Of a stretch of 64,000 nt of DNA, positions 1 through 11,415 are shown in pieces; positions within the stretch are counted from its first letter, which is position 1, and each line of letters opens with the position of its first letter. The DNA is taken from the NCBI GenBank assembly GCA_963920765.1, contig OY987244.1, positions 5,458,501-5,522,500 of the forward strand. Direction: 5' to 3'. The notes under the pieces were generated by a model. The model ran no database searches, had not been told where the DNA came from, and was given only the letters and a program-made list of their open reading frames with translations. Origin of the DNA: Ulota crispa (taxonomy: Eukaryota > Streptophyta > Bryopsida > Orthotrichales > Orthotrichaceae). A program made the translations under genes and the position numbers.

Positions 1-3000
1 CTCGAGCATTATGCCTTGATCTGACTCAGTGTTCTGCTGCTCAAGTAGCTCTGACTCGCTCTCACTAGGGCCATTCTCAGGTGAGCTGTTTGTACTTGGA
101 CTCCCATAATAAGCGTCTAGTTTTTCAGAAACAAAAGCAATCCAATCAATCAATCAATCAATCATTTGTCATCCATAAGCGGCTAATCGCAAAAGTCCCT
201 CCCTCAAATAAAAAGGTCAACTTCTCATGTGACTTTCCATATAATCCTCAGCACACACATATTTACTGCTTCAAAGACTTCACAAAAACGTATCTGACAA
301 CCTTAGAATGTAATTGTTCCCATATATAAGAATTCTAATACATATAAGAGATTCATTTCTTTGAATGATGGCGCAAATTGATTTTGAAACATCTCATCTT
401 CATTAGACACCAAGATTGTCTTCCTTTTCAAAACACTGCATAGTCTCCCTCCCCGAAGAGTAGAGACAACAAAACGCAAAAAGTATCCTCTCTCTTAGAC
501 ATAAAATGAATCCTAAACCTAGAAAAGGCATGGGAAAAGTAGTAGCTCATGATCTTCAGCAAAAGCCCTACGAGCGAGACACTGGAAAACCTGAAAGCAA
601 GTAATCCACATTCAACATCCCAAGGCATATTAGGATAAACCAAGAAAAGGAAATGACAAGAAGAATGATGGTTACTTACCATCTTCTATTTCTGCTATCT
701 TCCTGACGCCTCTGGTACGTGGCGTTGCAGTGGTTCGTTGATTGATTGTGCCTCTCACTGGGACAAGACTAGCAATAGAACGATCAAACTCTTGTATTGC
801 GGCCTTAGGCTTAAGGTAGACTTCCAAGAGCGTAAGGTAGATGTTTGCAGCAGCCGGGTCCTTTGGAAGAGGCCTGTAAGCCAAAGATGCAAGTGAGGCT
901 GTGTTTGGAGGCATGCCAGGATTCGTGGGTGCATATACACGATCACAGTAAGCTAGGGCAAGGTCGGCTTCATGGAGCTGCAAAAACAACATCCTTGTGA
1001 TGAGCGCCAATTTAAACAATGCGACTAACTCATAAAAGTATTTGTCAAGAAATTTTACATTTAAAAAGGTTACTTCAGCTGTACAAATGATCTTACTGAT
1101 TCCAAATGCCTGAAAAAAACACCCGAGAGGTATTCTACTCTAGAAACTTGCACTAAACTCTGCATCAGGCATTCAGGGAAGAGAGTATGCCACACCTTGT
1201 GAGCATAGAGTGTAAGAGCCAGCCGGTGCTGCCTTGTGCGGCCGAGTAAGAAGGCTCTCTCTTCATACAGGCCATCAGCAGGTAAGCGCTGTAAAACCCG
1301 CTCCGCATTGAATCGTGAGGAGTCCAAGGCAACTAAGAGCTTCTGGCGAGCCTCACTGTGGGTTTTTTCATCCCATTTGTCTTGAGACAAGAGCTCAGCA
1401 CGCTCTTCTAGCACCTTCGTCAGGTATAATTGTACCTATAGTTACAACAACGAGACCGAGCTTAGAATCCGACCAAGCAATCTCAATCCCCTACCACAAG
1501 CATGTATATACGATATCACAAAGAAAAAGCCTTCAACCTACTTCATATCGAAGAGAAAGATTAAAAAGTTCAAATGAAAGGGTCACAAGCTATGTACATC
1601 GAGCTGTGTTCATACCAGTTGGTTTTCAAGGTCCAGCGACCGTGTCTCTGGTCGTCGCTCCATCACTTGCTCCAAGTACGAAACTTGTAGAGTTGGAGCA
1701 TGGGTTTTAAGATGAGACATCACCAATGACGGTGGAAGAGGTGGGTCCAGAGTAACGAAGAGGTTGAGAGCTTCCTCAGGGTGGTTTTTGAGAAGCCAAT
1801 GGGAGCCTTCTATGACGAGTGCATGGTCTACGCTGTCCAGTGTCTGTCAACAAGATTCAAATAAATCTTTAGGAAGTTCGATTATTCACAAAAATTGGCG
1901 ATTTACTGGTGGTTACATAACAATTATACAGAAGAAAGTGCATAAAGAAAGGCAATGATAGCTTTCGTTAGAATTGAGAACCAAATACAATATTACGTAA
2001 TTAAATGCATGCTGCAAAACATGTTGCACGACTAGAGAGGACGTCATGCAAGGCGGCTGTAGTGCTTGAAACCACCTAACTGAGACATAAATTTGAGGAG
2101 TCACAAACAAACCTGCAGGTAATTAACAATCGCCTTGGGACCAAATTGCTCAGGATTCTTCGGTGGCGTAGCAAAAGACTCCGGGTGTTCGGCCAAACGG
2201 TTAAGGAAGAGAAGGGCTTCCCGGTGCTTATGATTGCTCTTGTAGAGCTGAACAAGCTCGGCGTAATGTCCACCTGCGAATACTCATCAAGACTTTAGAA
2301 AAGCATTATGGAGAAACTGAGTTAATAATAGGACATGACAAGGAAGAGGCTTAATGGATCGATAGAATCAGACCTCAAGATAATTCAATGTAAATCTCTA
2401 GGACCGAGTACAAAATAAGACTATGATGTTCACTTCTTAGCTCCAAATGCCGAGAGCATAAATGGTGCATACTGTCCACTGATGTGATTTAAAATTCGTC
2501 GATACCAGTGACTGAAAAAAATAACAACCACCCTAGTTACTTAGAAGGAGATTTGACCAGGTTTAATCAAATAATCAAGTTCGTCCATGAGTACTAGGAC
2601 TATGGATTACCTTCAAGCATGACGTCTTCGCAAGCACCAACGTCTGCATAATTTGGGCCACTCAACACTTGCAAAGCCATTGAAAGACTATCAGTAGACA
2701 AGAGGGCTTGCACCAAGGCCGTGTCTAAAACTACTGCAACTTCTCGAGCAGAAGAATTCTGAATGTTTCTCTCCTCTCCAGCCTCTGAATGCTGCCAAAA
2801 ATAGAATTCAATCACAGATCGATATAATAATATGTTAATAAACTGAAAACCTTTGCGCTCACTGTAATAACTGGGTCTAAGCAGAAATGGTATGAATCTT
2901 GTAGTGTCCTATTTGTAAAACAGAATCGAGAAAATTAAGACACACTAGAGTCGACAGCCATGTTAACTACAAGTTTTCAGTTAGCCCTAACCTTGTCAAC

Positions 3001-6000
3001 ACTTTTGACTCGCCGGTGGGTGGATTCAGCCACCTCAACCATGGCAGCAACAGCTGCTTCAGTGTCTTCGGACTCTGCTTGTGCAATCACAGGGCTTCTT
3101 TTCTTCAACAACAGTGTCGCAAGAGCTCCCAATGCAACCTTCGTTTGTCTTGCATCAGGTCCTTGATTTAAAGCAAGATTGTGCAACGCAGCTGCAGTGT
3201 CTGAAGCACCAGTAAGCATCCAAAAAAAGCATCAGAATATGTGTTTCTTCCAATGCTTGGCTGCGCATGCTCAGCTCCTTCCAGCTTCTTCTCCAAGTGC
3301 AATCAGTTATAAATGAATCCAATTGTACATCAAAAACAAACATCATGTTCAAAGGCACTGCAGCCACTTCCATTCCATAAACATTCGCTAGTATTTATTC
3401 AAGTGTAATTGAACGTGTTATACCTTCTAAAGTCTCGGACGTAGAAGATGTTGATGCCCCTGTTGGAGATGGATCACCAGATTCGCTCTCCTTAACGTTC
3501 GCAAGACCCTTTGATACTCCCACACTCGGGACTTTGATCATGGGGAAAAGACATAGAATTGTGGGTAAATCAAGGGACGAAGCCGCAAAGTGCTCCATTG
3601 CTTCTGCAAACTGATGCTGTCCAAACAAATACTGACCATACCTGCATTCATCCATGGTGCTCAAAAACTGCGCCCTAAGTGCCAAAAATACTCAAAAGCA
3701 ACACAACCATACACCAGTTAATATCCAGTAGGCCCAGCTACTCAAAGTTTTCGTAAAAGCTAAGTCCACATAACCTCGCTTCACCTTGCCTCATACATAA
3801 AAGGCTTGCAAGAAGGATACTTCATAAGGATTAAAGTGAGGATTCATCGTGAAATTTAACAACAAAGAGAAATGTTCAGAAAACACATGTACAAAATGTG
3901 CATCACAAACTATGTTACCCTCTAAAAAAAGTGATGAACTTGTATGCCTATTTAAACAAGGGCAAGCACTATCAACGTTTCTAAATTAAAAAGCAGCAAG
4001 TGTTACCGTATGTGAATTGCATCTTCTTTAGAGGCCCGTAAAGCGGCGTCTTCTGGAGGTAACAGCTTGCACAAAGCAAGAGCATCCTCAAAGTTTCCAG
4101 ATGCTGCCAATTGAACAACCTGCAAAGCAATTGTAAAGATTGTCAGGTAGACTCAGCAACGATTAGTATGTACAAATGCTATAGAGTACCCCTAAAATCA
4201 CAAGCAAATACCAACCTGGCTGCCAAACAATATCTATTATTCTCAATCAAAGATCTACCAAAGCGCGTACAAGAACATTGGACTTCACCCACGACTACAA
4301 TGGCAACGGCTTCAATACATTTAGATTATACCTGTACTCCAATAGGAACTGGCTGCAGGCGATATATAGAATGGTCAGACGCAGCAATTATGCCAACCTC
4401 AGTAGCAAGCAACACTTGGGAGTCACGAAGTGGAAGTGTCTGAACCAACCCAAACGGGGCTCTCATCGACCTTACCTGCAAATAATATGTCAAAAGTCAG
4501 ACACCTTACCCAAAAATAGCATAATTCGAAGTATGTCCACAAACTTGTTATTGAACTAAGGAACTGGAAAAGGGAAGAAAAGCAAAACATGCAAGATATG
4601 ACATTGATTTGCGCAAAAGGGAGCAACCTCAATAAAACGAGACAACCGGGCCAGAGCATACGGAAGCTGAATGACAATACTGCTGGGCGACTCTGACCAG
4701 CTTAAGTTCTGACCACCGGAATGCGACAATTTGCCATTGCGATCCACTATAACACCAATGTTGTCCTGCACAGAAATAAAGCAAGCCTTAGCACAATGAC
4801 TACACAAATGCCACAGATTAATGCTGACCTACTGGTACGAAAAACAAGTCAGATTCAATTCAGAATTGTTACAAGAATTGAATTTAAGAAAACATACAAT
4901 TTTAACTATTCAGGACAAAAAAGTGATTTGACAAGCAAGAGTCACCTAACCTAAGCGGTACCTTCCCAAGCAAGAGCTCTCCGTTTGGAAGCGACACGGC
5001 AAGAGGATTTGCGTGTCTGCCACAGGGAAAGATATCAAAACTTGCACCAGTAGAGATGTTGAAAATGACATACTCACGCCTGATCCCTAAACAGAGTGAC
5101 TCTCCAACCCAGGCCATACACTTGACCGCATCAGGAGCTGGTAGATCTTTCACCTCTTCAAAATCCTTGGTTCCTGAAACAAGAGCACAACACTATGATG
5201 AACACAAGGAAACAACGTTGCTCTCGTCCAGGGATTGCACACAGGAAACCAAAAACTACTTAAACTTGAGTTAGGAAGTACTCCCTCTAAAAAGATCCAA
5301 ATTAGACACATTTCTTGTACCACAAAAAACTCCTTTTGCTAATTTCAAACGCTGAGAAAGCATTTGCCATGTTCAATGATCTCATGACGGCAAGTTAAGC
5401 AATTAGAGAGCATTCCTCTCCTAGCAAGCTTGGCCTTGCTCATACGAGGTACCATTGTTGCTACTAATCTTTAAATCATCAACAATGAGGAGCTGGCAGC
5501 ATGCGCACAAATATGATACTTTCTGCATGGAATTTGGGTGCCCAAACGGCAACATCATAGCTGGAGATTTTGCATACATTTAGGAGATGGTATATTGATT
5601 CTCGAATGCATGTGTCACTAGCACAAGCACAAAGACTAAAATAATAAGGAGCTGGCAGCCTTCACAAATTATGCACAAATATGGTACTTTTTGCATGGAG
5701 TTTGGGTGCCCAAACGGCAACATCAAAGCTGGAGAATTTGCATACATTTAGTAGATGGTATACTGATTCTAGAATGCATGTGTCACTAGCACAAAGACTA
5801 AAAACACAGTTAATCCTTTGCAAGTAAGCTTTTTGGACGTTTTTAGAGGGACAGAGGGAGTATCAAAGAACGATTGCAAAAGTAAGGTAAGAAAACAGAG
5901 GTATACCGTCAAACTTGTATATAAAGAGCCGCTTGGCTTTTGCAACGGCGAGCATCCCTCGTTCTTCATCCCACGCATACAGATTCGCACCCGTCGTCTT

Positions 6001-6333
6001 CCTCAGAAACGCAACGACGTCGAACTCCGGCAACGAATGAATGGCAACCGTGTCCGAAAGCGAAATCAGCAGGTTCCGTGATTGCAAGACGTTCATGGAC
6101 GTCACCGCCTTCTTCGCAAAGCCAATCCGAGTGTCTTTGAGACTGTACGACGCAGACGAGAGGTCGGGGGCCTCCTTGAATGCCGAAGCGTCGTCTAAAA
6201 ACTCCGGCACGTACAATCGCACCGACCCGTCCATGCAACCGACGAGCAGCCGGGATCCCCATAGCCCTACACTCTCGATCTTCACGGGACAATCCTTCAG
6301 GATCTGAATTATATCGAACGCATTATGAACCAT
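1..6333 (-). CDS. VPS39: VPS39/VAM6-like vacuolar tethering subunit (3' end cut by window)
   Basis: The product would be a HOPS-complex subunit that tethers late endosomes and vacuoles for fusion. I joined 13 exons (minus strand): 6333-5907, 5173-4962, 4765-4628, 4475-4332, 4119-4007, 3641-3424, 3200-2992, 2791-2611, 2273-2113, 1843-1616, 1435-1196, 977-680, 116-1. All junctions are GT-AG and keep frame, giving 895 residues, open at the left edge. The start MVHNAFDIIQILKDCPVKIE closely resembles the plant VPS39 start as I remember it. Residues 1-~300 form the CNH domain (LLVGCMDGSVRLY). The middle and C-terminal part is the clathrin-repeat-like helical region (ALYEER-like GLYEERAFLLG, then LALAYCDRVY). 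The window ends at DQGIMLE, which matches the site just before the LLPRETKL region, so roughly 100 residues with the C-terminal zinc-binding motif should lie to the left. The ATG at 6333 sits in a good context (GCCATGG). Intron 1 carries a MITE. Assignment over paralogous VPS3/TGFBRAP1 rests on the N-terminus. Confidence 0.93.
5281..5860. mobile_element. Stowaway-type MITE in VPS39 intron 1
   Basis: The left end reads CTCCCTCTAAAAAG and the right end TTTTTAGAGGGACAGAGGGAG. It is flanked by TA on both sides (5279-5280, 5861-5862). These are the Stowaway (Tc1/mariner) terminal signature and target. The interior holds a direct duplication of about 160 bp (around 5490-5630 and 5650-5790, with the shared motif TTTGGGTGCCCAAACGGCAA). 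The same interior occurs at 28112-28693 in the opposite orientation. There is no coding capacity. Confidence 0.85.
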
Positions 6334-6375
6334 GGCTCTCCAATCTCGAAACCTCGAAACCTCTTAGGGTTACAA

Positions 6376-6992
6376 AAAAGGGCGCCGATTGCAGGATAAA
6401 GCAATGTCACTCTTCTGCCTTAATCTTAATCTTAAACCTATCCTTCGTCGCACTCCATTACGGGTCCATCTGCTTAAGAAGCAACAAAGTAAAGCATTAA
6501 GCAAAGAAGCGAAAACAATCGTGAAACTACAGAATTAGGGTTTCCTGTCGCTGGATTTTGCAATTCGACAACCTGATCACAGGCAACAGTCACACCATTT
6601 CACAAGATTATACTAACCAGAATGTTACACAGAATCTACAAAGTCCAATCGGAAAACCGATAAACCGATTGCTGAGCTAAAAGTTCACACAAAAAGGGCG
6701 CCGATTGCAGGATCAAGCAATATCACTCTTCTGCCTTAATTTTAAACTTATCCTTCGTCGCACTCCGCTACGGCTCCATCTGCTTGAGAAGCAACAAGGT
6801 AAAGCATTAAGCAAAGTAGCAAAAACAAACGTGAAACTACAAAATTAGGGCTTCGAGTGGCTGGATTTTGCAATTCGACAACCTGATCACACGCAACAAT
6901 CACACCATTTCACGAGATTATACTAACCAGAATGTTACAAAGAATCTACAAAGTCCAATCGGACAACCGATAAACCGATTGCCGATCTAAAA
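6376..6992. repeat. Tandem duplication, about 316-bp unit, upstream of VPS39
   Basis: Two copies lie head to tail: about 6376-6690 and 6692-6992. Both begin with GGGCGCCGATTGCAGGAT (6380 and 6696) and end with AACCGATAAACCGATTGC. The second copy differs by scattered substitutions and a small deletion. The block begins some 40 bp behind the VPS39 start codon, so copy 1 probably holds the VPS39 5' leader and core promoter, and copy 2 is a promoter duplicate. Confidence 0.85.
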
Positions 6993-6995
6993 TCC

Positions 6996-7328
6996 TTACA
7001 ATTCAAAAACAAGAAAGGGTAGATACGTTGCAAGGGGTTGGATTTTAGAGAGAAGAGCATCTTCTTCTGCATCAAAAATGGCAAGAATGGGACTCTGTTT
7101 GAGCAATCCGAGAGTGATGAAGGATCGGAATTGAACTGGCAGAGCTGTGCTGTAAATCTTACTGTGAAATTTTGAACTGTGACACTGTAATGTGTGGATT
7201 TTTTTTGCCTGGAGTGATAGAGTCATCGTACATTCACCAAACATGTGATCATTGAATTCTGATACATCGAAAGGAAGAGACAAAACGCACCGGAAATGCT
7301 CGTTCAAGCTGTGGAGACTCGCGATCAT
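6996..7328 (-). CDS. Hypothetical ORF, 110 residues, unrecognised
   Basis: An uninterrupted minus-strand reading frame with an ATG at 7328 and a stop just inside the tandem duplication. I recognise no domain. It has the motif FDAEEDALLSKIQP and no transmembrane segment or repeat. It lies about 660 bp behind the VPS39 start in the same orientation. It could be the last or only exon of a small gene, or chance, since ORFs of this length occur by chance in 64 kb. I see no promoter or splice evidence. Confidence 0.2.
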   Translation of the reverse strand: MIASLHSLNEHFRCVLSLPFDVSEFNDHMFGECTMTLSLQAKKIHTLQCHSSKFHSKIYSTALPVQFRSFITLGLLKQSPILAIFDAEEDALLSKIQPLATYLPFLVFEL

Positions 7329-7344
7329 CTCTGCGGCGGTGGTC

Positions 7345-7455
7345 CCTCACTCTGCTCCAGGTCCCAACTCTCCAAGTCCCAAATGTCCAGGTCCCGACTC
7401 TCCAGGTCCCAACTCTCCAAGTCCCGACTATCCATTTCCCAACTCTCCCAATCTC
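7345..7455. repeat. Short minisatellite, CCCAACTCTCCAAGT-like 12-mers
   Basis: About nine degenerate units of the type GGTCCCAACTCT / CCAAGTCCCGAC repeat with a 12-bp period. The period is a multiple of three, so it keeps an ORF open that would encode a Pro/Ser/Gly-rich peptide (PGPNSPSPK). I do not treat that as a gene. Confidence 0.75.
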
Positions 7456-8160
7456 CTTAGAGCATCTCCACTCATGCTATACACGCTCAAATACTAGGCC
7501 CTGGCTCGCCCAGCCATGTAAATGAGGTCAGCGAAGAATTTTAGGAGGTCTTGTCAAATTCATCCTCCGACATTGAGAACTAGAGTGTCTTCTTTGAGCA
7601 CTAGCGCTCTTAAATTTTGTGTGTTTTTAGTAAGCTGATCTGTTTAGAAGCTTAAGTTAGCAACCAAGTCCACTCAAACCCCTAGGCATCTGACACCGGT
7701 GGTCCCACATGCGGCACTTGGCGTGCTTGTTTCCATAGCAAGGCTAGAGGTCACGCTTGGAGCCACTATCTTCTGTATCTTACAGGCACTAGAAGACCTG
7801 CTTGGTGCGTCCCGTTTGGAGTGCAAAGGTGGATAAGCTCTTAGAGCCATAATGCAATTAGAGCCTCTTACCTTAAGAGCAAATATAAATCCATATAGGA
7901 AAAAAATGGGGTGTCATTTTGCCTTTGAAGCCAAAAGCTTTTCATGTGAAAGTGGGGTTTTTTATAAGGAAAGTTTGTTTGTATGTGGAGCCAAAGGTTT
8001 TCATGTGCCAGATGAGAAGAGTTGGTAATCATCAGTATTTTTTTTTTCACCTACAAGATGCCGCCTGCCCTACTACAATAGCAATGGAGAATTCTAAGAG
8101 GGAGAGAGTCGCCTGACAAGGTGGCCTCATGAGACCCAAAAGAAAACATTGGTTGGTATC
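7456..8160. other. No gene seen
   Basis: AT-rich to mixed DNA with a few GC-richer patches near 7660-7830. I found no supported gene, RNA or element ends. Confidence 0.6.
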
Positions 8161-8161
8161 A

Positions 8162-8455
8162 TGCATTACAATGAATTTGGACCCCAAAGGGGCTGTGAGT
8201 TTTTCTGTTCCCGATGTTGGAAACCAACCCTTGCTAGTTGTTAGAAAAATTAATTTTAAAAAAAAATTAAAAAAAAAAGTCTTAGAAAAAAAATTTTGAA
8301 TTATTTTTTTGAAAAATAAAAAATAATATAGGCTGACGTGGTCGATGTAGTGCTAGCCTGGCTTGCAGCACACTGCCCATGTGGAAGGTGTTCCCAAAGC
8401 TACCATGGATTTGGGGGAAGGGGCCTCTTTGGGGGTCCAAATCCCTCCTAATGCA
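8162..8455. mobile_element. MITE with TGCATT ends
   Basis: The left end TGCATTACAATGAATTTGGA matches the reverse complement of the right end (TGCATTAGGAGGGATTTGGA), and both continue into CCCC(A)AAGGGGC-type sequence. The interior has A/T-rich homopolymer runs. I could not read a clear target-site duplication, so the superfamily is open. Confidence 0.5.
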
Positions 8456-8561
8456 ACCTCTAGTAAGCTTAGTTCATGATGATTTCAACTAAATTGTAAA
8501 ATCTTATGTATCACATGAAAAGGTTTTATATGGTTTTCTCTGTGCAAAATACGGGGTTTAA

Positions 8562-8919
8562 CCCCTAAACATTGAGGAGGACAAAAACCGCCCTCCGGCT
8601 CTGAAAAAAAATTTTGTTATTCAAAAAAAAGTTGTTATTCATTTGATTTTTTTCAGAAGTGTCTATAAACTCATGGTTTATCATGGAAGACAAAAAATTA
8701 CCTCTTGAAATGCATTCATTTTGTTTGTAACCCAAATTGTGATAAGATTTAGAAACATGGTGTTAGCTCCCAAGCTGCCCTTCTTGCAATTTTCATGAGG
8801 GTACCATGCACTATTGACTTTTTTAATTTTTTGAAACAATACTACTGGTGCCCATGTGCAAAGCACTGTAGAATGCTACAAACAAGGCAAGCCACGGTGA
8901 TCCATCTGTCCTTTAAGGG
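8562..8919. mobile_element. TTAA-flanked MITE, copy 1
   Basis: The left end is CCCCTAAACATTGAGG and the right end CTGTCCTTTAAGGG. TTAA lies directly on both sides (8558-8561, 8920-8923). Ends and target match the TTAA group seen at 9885, 39194, 58994 and 60294. It is non-coding. From 8924 to 9590 I see no further gene or element. Confidence 0.6.
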
Positions 8920-9594
8920 TTAAACCACTCAATAGTATTCTATTTTAAAATGTAATAAGTTCTTTTGAACGAAGCTATCAAGTTGGATTTTTATTTTCGT
9001 TAGACCCCATTTTTTTGGAGCAAAGTCATAAATTCATGGTGCCGAATTTTTTTAAAAGTTTCACCATGCCAACATTTCAAAGTAAGGCAATATCTAGAGC
9101 TTAGGACATAATGTGAAGATATACCTTCATATGAGTTGGAATACACACATCTTGTGTAAAAAATACAAGTTAGGAGACAAATGTTTGAATATCTAAGTTT
9201 TGGGTTTCAATAAATCTTGTTGGAGGATTTACATGTATTTTTTTTTAGTATGAAACCAATTGGACAAGTGGTTTGATCATTCTCACAAAAAAACATAACA
9301 TTTGTGTTTACAAATCAGCACAAATTAGTTGCACATGAAGGAATGTGAGGTAGTCATACTCCGATTCATTTCCCAATCTTAAAGTCATGTTTCAATTTTG
9401 GATCATAACTTTTTTTCTATTGTAAAGGGCAAAAAAATGCCAAACAAAGTGTTTGAATGTTCCTCCAAAAAGTTTGTTGGGACGCTCCCAAGTTGGAATT
9501 TTGTTTTATATCCTGAACCTAATTTGGGACAAAGATAGTCCCCTTTGCAAAAAAATATGGGACAAGGTGTTGTAATTAGCCTTGCTGCTACAAT

Positions 9595-9767
9595 CACTAG
9601 AAGAAATTTGTGTTTTTTATAACATATTTTTTTGGATGTCTGCTTGTTTTTATGTTAATAATGACACCAAACATGACATCAAGATGTTAATTTTAACATT
9701 TATTGTAACATAATTCAAGTGGATGTCCAAAAAAATTTGTTATAAAAAACACAGGTTTCTTTTAGTG
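9595..9767. mobile_element. CACTA-type MITE
   Basis: It begins CACTAGAAGAAATTTGTG and ends in the inverted form (CACAGGTTTCTTTTAGTG). The ends continue as a pairing stem through TTTTTTATAACA. A 3-bp duplication AAT flanks it (9592-9594, 9768-9770). CACTA ends plus a 3-bp target define the CACTA (En/Spm) superfamily. At 173 bp it is a deletion derivative without genes. A relative lies at 61211-61350. Confidence 0.75.
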
Positions 9768-9884
9768 AATCCAGTATAATTTGGCCAAGATTTAGAGTAG
9801 AGCCACCATATTGGCATTAAAATTTTCAAATGCGTTGTCACAAGGGCATTTGGAATGGAAATGGACAATGTGAATTGTCCTTAA

Positions 9885-10804
9885 TTCCTAAAGGACCATT
9901 GTCCCTTCAAGGGATAAATGGGATTTTGGGCATGTACCTTTGGATAAGCTACTTTGTGTGATTTTTTGAAACTTTTATTGAAGGTGGGGAATCCAAAGAT
10001 CTATGTGGGCATTTAATTTTTTCTTCATTTGGACATTTGACAAAGAAGTTATGCAAGAATTTATCCAAACTAGGGGAGGAGGGGCAATTCAAGCCACCCA
10101 AAAAACTTCTTTAAGAAATGCACTTTTTAAAAATAAAAATTCGGAATTAGATCTTTAGATTTTTTATATCTGTGAAGCTTCAAATCATTCATTTTCAATC
10201 AATGAGATGAAAATTATGAGGAGTTTTTGTTTGTGGGCAGTTATGGATTCTCTACTCTAAAATAAACTTTGAAGTCCTTTATTTTACTCAACTTTCAATA
10301 TTTTGGAAAACAATTAAACCAAAGGAAGTAGATTGCTTCTCACAACACTATAACTATTGGGATTTGCATTTTTCATTTTAATAATCAAATTCTTAACTTT
10401 TTAGTGTTTTGACTCATTCTCTACTTCTTTCTACTTCCTATTTTTTCCCATGTGTTGTATAGTTCCAATTGATTTGAAAATTCTCCCACATATACCTAAC
10501 TTGATCTCTTACATGGAAAAATAAAAGCACAACTTGGGTAGAGCAATTTCTTTCATGTAAGAGAGGTCAAATGCTTTTGAAATTTACTCTCAACAAGGAA
10601 AGAAACCTTTTTCCTTCACTTCAAATGTAAATATCTCCCTCCTCTCCATCTAGAATGGCTTGATTTTTTTCCCAAAAGTACTTCTAATTTAAGGCAAGAT
10701 CCTACGGTTGAACTTCTTAAAAAAATATCTACCTTCTTACTCATCCCCTAGAAGTGGCGGTTTTCATTGATTTTGGTAGAAAAAAGGGCTTGATCCTTTA
10801 GGGG
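9885..10804. mobile_element. TTAA-flanked element, copy 2 (long form)
   Basis: The left end is TTCCTAAAGGACCATTGTCC and the right end GATCCTTTAGGGG. It is flanked by TTAA (9881-9884, 10805-10808). The left subterminal part (GGGATTTTGGGCATGTACCT) recurs at 46.1, 59.0 and 60.3 kb. The interior is AT-rich with no ORF of note. The 33140-33956 repeat is an inverted-orientation relative. Sequence from 10809 to 11200 holds nothing I recognise. Confidence 0.7.
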
Positions 10805-11200
10805 TTAAATCTCAAAATTTCAACCTTTTAATCACGGTAACTTTTTGAAGTTCAATTGGACTTGGGACATAGTGTGAATTATCCCTAGGTCCCAATGTTT
10901 CAATCTCATCCAAACTAGCTTTTCAGAATTCAATAGAGCTTGGGATGTACAATACAGTAGAGTGGTGCCTGGCTAACATGAAGGCAATGCGACAGGAAAA
11001 AATTTCATTGTAAGAAAACATTCATTGTAGCCAACTTCAAGGTAAGTCGGTGCAATATGTGAAAACAAATAATTGAGGTGGGACATAGAAATTAATCTTA
11101 GTCAAACCTTTTTCTTACAAAGGTTCATCTTAGCCAGGCACTACTGGGATCCGTTCATAAATTCCACTTTTAGCTTCTCAACCGAATAGGTTTTGAAAAG

Positions 11201-11415
11201 GACTTGGGACTTGGGGTTGGAGTTTGAGACTTGGGGTTTGGGGTTTGGAACTTGGGGCTTGGGACTTGGGGCTTGGGGCTTGGGACTTGGGCTTGGGGCT
11301 TGGGACTTGGGGCTTGGGGCTTGGGATTTGGAGCTTGGGGCTTGGGATTTGGAGCTTGGGGCTTGGGACTTGGGGCTTGGGGCTTGGGACTTGGGGCTTG
11401 GGGCTTGGGGACTTG
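11201..11415. repeat. (CTTGGG)n hexamer array
   Basis: About 200 bp of the hexamers CTTGGG and ACTTGG, partly in 12-18-bp higher units (CTTGGGACTTGGGGCTTGGG). One strand is very G-rich with runs of three or four G every 6 bp. Because the unit is a multiple of three, long ORFs open on both strands (SPKPQAP-type and LGLGAWG-type peptides). They are artefacts of the repeat. Confidence 0.9.

Noticed and set aside
1-116. VPS39 exon 13 starting at 85 after ACAAACAG
   Set aside because: It breaks frame with exon 12. The acceptor at 117-118 (AACTAG|ACGC) keeps frame and extends the acidic Ser-rich linker.
1070-1195. Continuation of the VPS39 exon 11 frame past 1196
   Set aside because: The frame stays open by chance inside the intron. 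Joining HK to LHEADLALAYCDR reproduces the family sequence, so the intron is real.
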